NCBI GenBank assembly: GCA_045631845.1
Contig: JAZQVM010000069.1
Span: 1-18,539 of the forward strand
DNA: 18,539 nt
Direction: 5' to 3'
DNA from: CAKSHC01 sp045631845
GTDB taxonomy: Bacteria > Bacillota > Clostridia > Oscillospirales > UMGS1783
This document shows, piece by piece, positions 14,612 through 18,539 of the stretch (position 1 is the stretch's first letter; each line of letters begins with the position of its first letter). The notes under the pieces are model-generated. The model did not search any database, was not told the DNA's origin, and saw nothing but the letters and a program-made list of their open reading frames with translations. The translations under genes and the position numbers were made by a program.

Positions 14612-15562
14612 TTATGCATATCCACCCGTTGCAACCCATTTGCCGTCTTTATATTGGTATATCATTCCATTTTTTGTCATTGTTTTTGTTCCGTCTTTGG
14701 GGAAGGCCTTGTTTAAGAGATACGCTGCGTCTTCTTCTGTAAAGTTTGCGTAACCATTACCCAATACAGAAAAAAGATATGCTTCCGCATCATCAATGTC
14801 ATACCCGCCCTCATAATATGATCTCACTTTTTCTTCGATAGCATTATAGCCATCGGAATCCAAATATCGAGCCTTTGCACCCGAAGGGGATTCCCCAGAA
14901 TACAGCGATTGCTTATATGCGTTCGTGTAGGCATTGGCCTCACTTCTCGTCATGCCTGCGGCGGCCAGTTCCTCATCGGACGGGGTGTAGCCTGCGCTAG
15001 TGATAGCAGTCAAGAGCCGATTGTAGGCATTGGCCTTATCTTCACGGGCATATTGCGCGGCTAGGAGTTTATCCTCGCGAGCGTTCTGCTGGGCAAGAAT
15101 CGCATCTTCACGGGCATATTGACCCGCAAGAAGATCATCTTCACGCTGAGCCGCCGCCAACTGCTGGGCGACTGTAGCGTCAATGGCAAGCTTGGCTTGA
15201 TCTCCAGCGAGGCGTACCGTGGTTTCCTGATTAGCAATATCACGCAACTGCCCCGTGACATTGGTATTGATCTCACCCAGACGGTTCTGATAGGTGTTAT
15301 AGTAATTCGCCTGCGCCGTTTCCCCCTTGCCGGAACCACCAAGACCGGCACCATAGGCCAGTTCACTCTGCACGCCGTAGGGGTTGATGTTCTTGGCGTA
15401 ATCTACATAAGCACCACGGAAAGCGTTTTGCTTCTCCGCCTCAACCAGTTTTTTGCTCTCCGCCAGCTGGTCAAACTGAGCCTTAGTGGAGAGGTCCTGC
15501 GACTGCTTCTGCAAGTCGCCCTGTTCTCTCAGGACTTTAGCATATTCATCGTATGCGCTCAT
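14612..15562 (-). CDS. Phage virion-associated protein with four 11-residue repeats
   Basis: This 316-aa protein starts with ATG 15562 inside an ATGA overlap with the gene before it. The N-terminal half is charged and glutamine-rich, predicted mostly helical, with a short Gly-rich insert (GAGLGGSGKGE). Residues 139-182 contain four tandem 11-residue units starting at R140, R151, R162 and R173, built on REDxLLAxQ(Y/N)A; 11-residue periodicity is typical of long helical coiled coils. The C-terminus ends NGMIYQYKDGKWVATGGYA. It is immediately upstream of the giant protein and likely works with it in the virion, as an internal or tail-tip component. No family recognised. Confidence 0.75.
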   Translation of the reverse strand: MSAYDEYAKVLREQGDLQKQSQDLSTKAQFDQLAESKKLVEAEKQNAFRGAYVDYAKNINPYGVQSELAYGAGLGGSGKGETAQANYYNTYQNRLGEINTNVTGQLRDIANQETTVRLAGDQAKLAIDATVAQQLAAAQREDDLLAGQYAREDAILAQQNAREDKLLAAQYAREDKANAYNRLLTAITSAGYTPSDEELAAAGMTRSEANAYTNAYKQSLYSGESPSGAKARYLDSDGYNAIEEKVRSYYEGGYDIDDAEAYLFSVLGNGYANFTEEDAAYLLNKAFPKDGTKTMTKNGMIYQYKDGKWVATGGYA

Positions 15563-15762
15563 TCGCTCGCCTCCTTATCGTCACGCAGCATAGAACGCAA
15601 ACGCTCCATCATAGCATCCTGCTCTCGACGTGATTCTTCGATCTTGGCGATAAGTTCCTCGACGGTCTCCTGCGGTTCGGGGGGTTCAGCTGTACTGGCT
15701 TTCAATTCCTCGATCTCAGCCTTGGTCATCTTGATATACTTGCCGTTTACAAATTTCTTCAT
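15559..15762 (-). CDS. Small phage coiled-coil protein
   Basis: A 67-aa protein from ATG 15762 (MKKFVNGKYIKMTKAEIEELK), GGGGG 8 nt upstream; a TTG five codons earlier is less likely. The N-terminal KKFVNGKYIxMT pattern is common in small proteins that sit next to tail-fibre genes in Firmicutes phages, in my recollection. The remainder is a Glu/Arg-rich helix (EELIAKIEESRREQDAMMER). It shares ATGA with the upstream gene and with the downstream gene. Function unknown. Confidence 0.75.
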   Translation of the reverse strand: MKKFVNGKYIKMTKAEIEELKASTAEPPEPQETVEELIAKIEESRREQDAMMERLRSMLRDDKEASE

Positions 15763-16199
15763 GCTTTTAACCCCCAAATTTTAATACTATCACCACTAAT
15801 TAGCGGATTATCTGTCGGTGGTATCAATATAACTTTACCAATACTTCCTATCTTGTCTGGCCTAAACGCAAAAGAAGAAGTTGTATTAGTAACATTGTAG
15901 GCGTGTGGATAAAGTGCGTATTGTTCAAAATCTCCACAACATTCCATAGTAAGCATTTGTCCACCCGTCTGTCTAAATACAAATTGAACCCTTGTATTTA
16001 CTCCAAAATACCACCTATCATTTGCTACACCATGATTATTTGCAAGCACAATATCCGCAACAACCTTTTTACACTTAAACGGATTGCCGTTAATATCCGT
16101 TGTAAATTCAAGGCTTGCCACCTCTTCCGTCAATGTGGTGTCGGCTATGGTTATCCATTCTTCCTTGGGGATCTTAAATAAAAACATTTCCTCACCCAT
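15759..16199 (-). CDS. Phage tail-region protein of unknown function
   Basis: A 146-aa protein with ATG 16199 preceded by AAAGGAGGT 8 nt upstream, a near-perfect ribosome site. The sequence is beta-rich with alternating hydrophobics (RVQFVFRQTGGQMLTMEC and GKVILIPPTD), Asn/Thr-rich turns and no membrane segment. It would fit a carbohydrate- or receptor-binding beta-sandwich of a tail-tip protein, but I recognise no family. It is AT-richer than its neighbours, as receptor-binding genes of phages often are. Confidence 0.75.
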   Translation of the reverse strand: MGEEMFLFKIPKEEWITIADTTLTEEVASLEFTTDINGNPFKCKKVVADIVLANNHGVANDRWYFGVNTRVQFVFRQTGGQMLTMECCGDFEQYALYPHAYNVTNTTSSFAFRPDKIGSIGKVILIPPTDNPLISGDSIKIWGLKA

Positions 16200-16214
16200 A
16201 AAGCAGCACCTCCT

Positions 16215-16394
16215 TTATATCACTTCATTGTTATTGTCACTCTGTGCGGCAAGTATGACTTCATACTCCGCCTCGGTGATCTCATGAAAAGACTTCTCGC
16301 TCACACCCTCGGCAAGATAGATGGTCTTCCCGTAGATCTCGCCATTGGTGAGAATCATTCCGTCATTGGCTTGTATAACTTTTCTTTTATTCAT
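16215..16394 (-). CDS. Small phage protein, 59 aa
   Basis: ATG 16394 is preceded by AAGGAGATAACC and the frame runs 59 codons to TAA at 16215. It begins MNKRKVIQANDGMILTNGEI and ends AAQSDNNNEVI. It fills the space between the two tail genes with no slack: the ribosome site follows the stop of the preceding gene and the next ribosome site overlaps its stop. The NGEIYGKTIYLAEG stretch is beta-hairpin-like. Function unknown; probably a small accessory of the tail-fibre cluster. Confidence 0.75.
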   Translation of the reverse strand: MNKRKVIQANDGMILTNGEIYGKTIYLAEGVSEKSFHEITEAEYEVILAAQSDNNNEVI

Positions 16395-16405
16395 TGGTTA
16401 TCTCC

Positions 16406-17083
16406 TTATACAAGTGATATAGTCCAGTTCGGCCTTGTCTGCTCCAATGCCGTCCATTCCTCGGCGGTAAAGGCATTATTGACAGCCGTACTGGAAAGGG
16501 TGACACTCAATCCGCTGGTGGTAGTCGATAGACAATTCATGATGCTCACAAGACTGTCATGGGACAGTTTTGTTGACCATTGGAGATTTAAGCCATTTTG
16601 TCCAACAGTACCCTCAATAATGATATTTTCTAACGCACTACAACCTTCAAAAACACGATTGTATTTCGTGGTTTCATCTACTACCATCCGTCTAACGGAT
16701 TTTAATATATAAGCAGAAGTAAAAGTGGTATTAAGTGTAGTACCTCTACAGATAATGGTAACCTTCGTATCGGTTATTTTGTTTGCATAAAAAATACTGT
16801 GTGTGGCTAGTCCAGAACAGTCAATATCATATTTAGGATTGTAATTGTCATCCGACCACATATCACTATAAAAAGCATAACTATACGAAATTTTAGCACC
16901 ATTCTTTTGAAGGTTATCCCAAAAGCGGTCATACTCGGCTTGTTTGCCATCCTCAAAGGTCGGTATACTTTCCAGTTCTGCCGCCATGTCAACAGGCTTA
17001 ATATCTGCCGTTGTGCCTTTCCGTTTACGGATGAAGTCTGCAATATCTCGCAGAATTTGTTTGCTTATAAATCCCTGCCCCAT
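16406..17083 (-). CDS. Phage tail protein with BspA-like leucine-rich segment
   Basis: This 225-aa protein starts at ATG 17083 in a TGATG overlap. The N-terminus (about 1-45, GQGFISKQILRDIADFIRKR then VDMAAELESIP) resembles the attachment segment that often heads phage tail proteins of gut Clostridia. The C-terminal half contains BspA-like surface-repeat fragments: VFEGCSALENIIIEGTV, then LSHDSLVSIMNCLS, then TLSSTAVNNAFTAEEW. BspA-type repeats bind extracellular proteins or surfaces, so a receptor-binding role is inferred. It lies in the tail-fibre cluster between a collagen-like protein and small accessory proteins. Confidence 0.8.
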   Translation of the reverse strand: MGQGFISKQILRDIADFIRKRKGTTADIKPVDMAAELESIPTFEDGKQAEYDRFWDNLQKNGAKISYSYAFYSDMWSDDNYNPKYDIDCSGLATHSIFYANKITDTKVTIICRGTTLNTTFTSAYILKSVRRMVVDETTKYNRVFEGCSALENIIIEGTVGQNGLNLQWSTKLSHDSLVSIMNCLSTTTSGLSVTLSSTAVNNAFTAEEWTALEQTRPNWTISLV

Positions 17084-17547
17084 CAGAACGCCTCCTCATC
17101 TAAGACCTCAGCATCGGATACCCGATAATACACTTTTCCCGTCTCTTCTTCATAACGGAACGATACAGACGCAGGATCACCTTTCGGCCCCTGTTTGCCC
17201 GGCGCCCCTCGACCGCCGCCAACACCCCGATATCCGTTACGAACCTTGAATTCCTTGGTTGTACCATCGGTTAGTTTAATTGTCAGGACATTGATACCGC
17301 CACTTTCGTCACTCTCGGTGGTTTGCACAATATCTGCAATACCCACACAGGTTTCCTCGGTCTTGAGAACATCCTCCCTATCAGCAGATCTGATCGGTGT
17401 AGCCTTCACTGCCCGTCTTGGTTCGGGTGTCTTTTTCTCCTCACGGATAATTTCCTCGGCGCCGATCGAGCCAAGGAAATCTTCCATCGCCTTCTTCTTG
17501 TAAACATCCTGCGTGAGGACGGTATTCTTTTTCGGCTTTCTTCTCAT
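17083..17547 (-). CDS. Phage tail protein with short collagen-like segment
   Basis: A 154-aa protein from ATG 17547 with AAAGGAG 7 nt upstream. The N-terminal half is charged and helical (YKKKAMEDFLGSIGAEEIIR). The middle is a beta-like stretch (INVLTIKLTDGTTKEFKVRNG), then a Gly-rich collagen-type segment GAPGKQGPKGD, then a short beta-rich end (VSFRYEEETGKVYYRVSD). The collagen-like Gly-X-Y run followed by a small head is typical of trimeric phage tail-fibre proteins. The stop overlaps the start of the BspA-like gene, so equal production is expected. Confidence 0.8.
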   Translation of the reverse strand: MRRKPKKNTVLTQDVYKKKAMEDFLGSIGAEEIIREEKKTPEPRRAVKATPIRSADREDVLKTEETCVGIADIVQTTESDESGGINVLTIKLTDGTTKEFKVRNGYRGVGGGRGAPGKQGPKGDPASVSFRYEEETGKVYYRVSDAEVLDEEAF

Positions 17548-17559
17548 GATAGAACTCCT

Positions 17560-17862
17560 TTAATTTTCATAGTCGATCTGCAGGTGATCCACCTGCGCCA
17601 TCAGCGCATCGGCGTCACCGTTGCCATCTAAACCGTTATGGTACAGATCGTGCCAATGATGCAGACTTCGACGTTCTTCCAACGTGATACATTGATCCTT
17701 GATGTACTGTTTCGCACGTTCTTGGATAATATACAACATGATATACCGCAGAGCCTTTGCTTTGGCGTCCTTACGGCTTTTTCTCGTATTGATCAGCGCA
17801 AACAATCCCGTCACGAGAGCAGCCCCCATAGCTCCACCCAACAATTCAATCAGCCAGTCCAT
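17560..17862 (-). CDS. Small phage membrane protein, possible holin-like
   Basis: A 100-aa protein starting at ATG 17862 (MDWLIELLGGAMGAALVTGL) with AAGGAG 6 nt upstream; a longer in-frame start adds 12 residues that overlap the previous gene and is less likely. One membrane segment (about residues 3-24) is followed by a basic cytosolic stretch (NTRKSRKDAKAKALRY) and a helical domain ending in LHHWHDLYHNGLDGNGDADA and LMAQVDHL. The HxLYHxGLxGNGDxDxLM pattern is, in my recollection, a conserved family in Firmicutes phages often placed near tail or lysis genes. Whether it is a holin, an antiholin or something else is not known. Confidence 0.72.
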   Translation of the reverse strand: MDWLIELLGGAMGAALVTGLFALINTRKSRKDAKAKALRYIMLYIIQERAKQYIKDQCITLEERRSLHHWHDLYHNGLDGNGDADALMAQVDHLQIDYEN

Positions 17863-17873
17863 ATCTTTCTCCT

Positions 17874-18323
17874 TTATTTGATCCTTACCCACATGCACAC
17901 GCTCAGGTATGGGGGCATGTTGTTGTGCGGTTGATTGCCGCCCTTGCTGTCTGTCACATATCGGTAATTGGGATTACCGCCGTTCACCGTTACCCCTGCA
18001 TTACCCGTAGCGCCATCTCCGTACAGCGCCGATAGATATTGACCGAGTCCGCAGTGTATGTTTCCATGATAGTGCGAGGGCATTTCCGCTTCGCTGAGCG
18101 TGACCCGCTCTTCACCGCCCTGCTCCCCTGCGGGGTGGGCGGACGATGCTGCCAGTAAAAAGGCATTCTCGATGCGCTCCCACACCCCGCCAAACAGGAC
18201 GGCAGGCGATACATCGTTGACACTCATGTAGATACTGCCGACGGGATATATCTTGTCCGTCAGCCTATTCTTTTGGAGCAAAGATAGGTCGTACTCCCGT
18301 TTGATGCGTTCGTAATCGGTCAT
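17874..18323 (-). CDS. Phage tail collar / baseplate gp10 C-terminal-like protein
   Basis: A 149-aa protein starting MTDYERIKREYDLSLLQKNR at ATG 18323, which shares ATGA with the end of the preceding gene. A longer GTG start at 18404 would overlap that gene by about 80 bp and is unlikely. The body carries the T4 gp10/gp12 collar pattern: YPVGSIYMSVNDVSPAVLFG, VWERI, LSEAEMPSHYH and NNMPPYLSVCMWVRI. This domain forms the beta-sheet tip of trimeric tail fibres or baseplate spikes. It belongs to the tail-fibre cluster. Confidence 0.85.
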   Translation of the reverse strand: MTDYERIKREYDLSLLQKNRLTDKIYPVGSIYMSVNDVSPAVLFGGVWERIENAFLLAASSAHPAGEQGGEERVTLSEAEMPSHYHGNIHCGLGQYLSALYGDGATGNAGVTVNGGNPNYRYVTDSKGGNQPHNNMPPYLSVCMWVRIK

Positions 18324-18539
18324 CGTGCCGGCCCCCATACTCCGTTTTTCCGAACCATGACCACCGCCGGCGACCGACCCACATACAGAAGACCGCGGCG
18401 CCACATGCAGCCTTGGCGCAGGTGGATATTCCCCAGCCCGCCCGATGCCATGGTATAGTCACTCCGGCCTATCCCCACCCCTTGGGCTGTGACGGTGTGC
18501 AGACGAAGGGTAATACTTCCCCCACGTCCCAGCGCACGG
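18320..18539 (-). CDS. C-terminal end of a phage tail/baseplate protein (cut by right edge)
   Basis: In the frame that ends CGA-TGA at 18320, the minus strand is open to the window edge (72 codons). It contains SITLRLHTVTAQGVGIG, then SDYTMASGGLGNIHLRQG and ends KNGVWGPAR. The stop overlaps the next ATG as ATGA. The beta-rich, glycine-rich sequence and position before the collar protein suggest a structural tail protein. Too little is visible to name it. Confidence 0.6.
   Translation of the reverse strand, partial: RALGRGGSITLRLHTVTAQGVGIGRSDYTMASGGLGNIHLRQGCMWRRGLLYVGRSPAVVMVRKNGVWGPAR

Larger units (their letters stand above)
4786..18539. mobile_element. Prophage, late-gene end (continues beyond the right edge)
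   Basis: From the RNA-gene tail at 4785 rightward, every gene is phage-like, on the minus strand and tightly packed. The types are tail collar, tail fibres, internal virion proteins, holin and endolysin. The lysis genes end against the att tail, as in many tRNA- or tmRNA-integrated prophages. No integrase, repressor, capsid, portal or terminase gene is in the window, so these must lie further right along with the other att site and the reconstituted RNA gene. The giant 2866-aa injected-type protein and the absence of a visible tape-measure gene hint at a short-tailed phage, but this is not proven by the part seen. Confidence 0.85.

Noticed and set aside
15016..15150. CRISPR-like or satellite array
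   Set aside because: The repeats are in frame, 33-bp periodic and encode an 11-residue protein repeat; there are no spacers.
18265..18462. 65-codon minus-strand ORF at the right end
   Set aside because: Cys/Trp-rich shadow. The frame ending at 18320, which shares ATGA with the collar gene, is the real one.

Overview
The window joins a bacterial chromosomal segment (about 1-4785) to the late-gene end of an integrated tailed phage (about 4786 to the right edge, continuing beyond it). The host looks like a low-to-mid GC Gram-positive of the Clostridia, perhaps Oscillospiraceae/Ruminococcaceae. The grounds are strong AGGAG ribosome sites, consensus sigma-A promoters, a SigH-like sigma factor, and a FatA-type acyl-ACP thioesterase. 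The genus cannot be fixed from the sequence alone.

Host region. On the minus strand an apparent operon runs apgM (archaeal-type phosphoglycerate mutase), a NifS/IscS-type cysteine desulfurase and thiI (cut by the left edge). The last two form the usual sulfur relay to 4-thiouridine in tRNA. A TTGACA-N17-TACAAT promoter drives it. On the plus strand, tandem consensus promoters (one with a 12-bp palindrome over its -35) drive a SigH-like sigma factor. Next come a 63-nt tRNA-like element with no room for an anticodon arm, a small zinc-ribbon protein that appears to lack two of its cysteines, a hairpin, and an acyl-ACP thioesterase.

Junction. Downstream of the thioesterase lies a 54-bp module present twice (53/54 identical, 146 bp apart). 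Read on the minus strand, each copy is the T-arm to CCA end of a tRNA-class RNA gene (best guess tmRNA/ssrA) followed by a terminator. Between the copies is a self-complementary element of about 86 bp. Phage DNA starts right after the second copy, so this is the displaced-tail side of an att site. The intact RNA gene would then lie beyond the far end of the prophage.

Prophage. All genes run right to left, mostly with ATGA or TGATG overlaps. In transcription order they are: the end of a tail/baseplate gene, a gp10-like tail collar protein, a small membrane protein, a collagen-like tail protein, a BspA-like tail protein, three small proteins, a 316-aa protein with 11-residue repeats, and a 2866-aa polyvalent protein. 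The last contains a HExxH metallopeptidase, a probable Barnase/EndoU/ColicinE5/RelE-like nuclease module, a long coiled coil and an LPD38-like C-terminus. A holin and an M23 endolysin follow, then a terminator next to the att site.

The most unusual feature is a 91-codon ORF with its own strong ribosome site, nested in the +1 frame inside the giant gene at 11068-11343. Its protein has normal folded-protein composition, while the giant protein is low-complexity exactly there. This suggests a genuine overprinted gene inside a modular injected virion protein.
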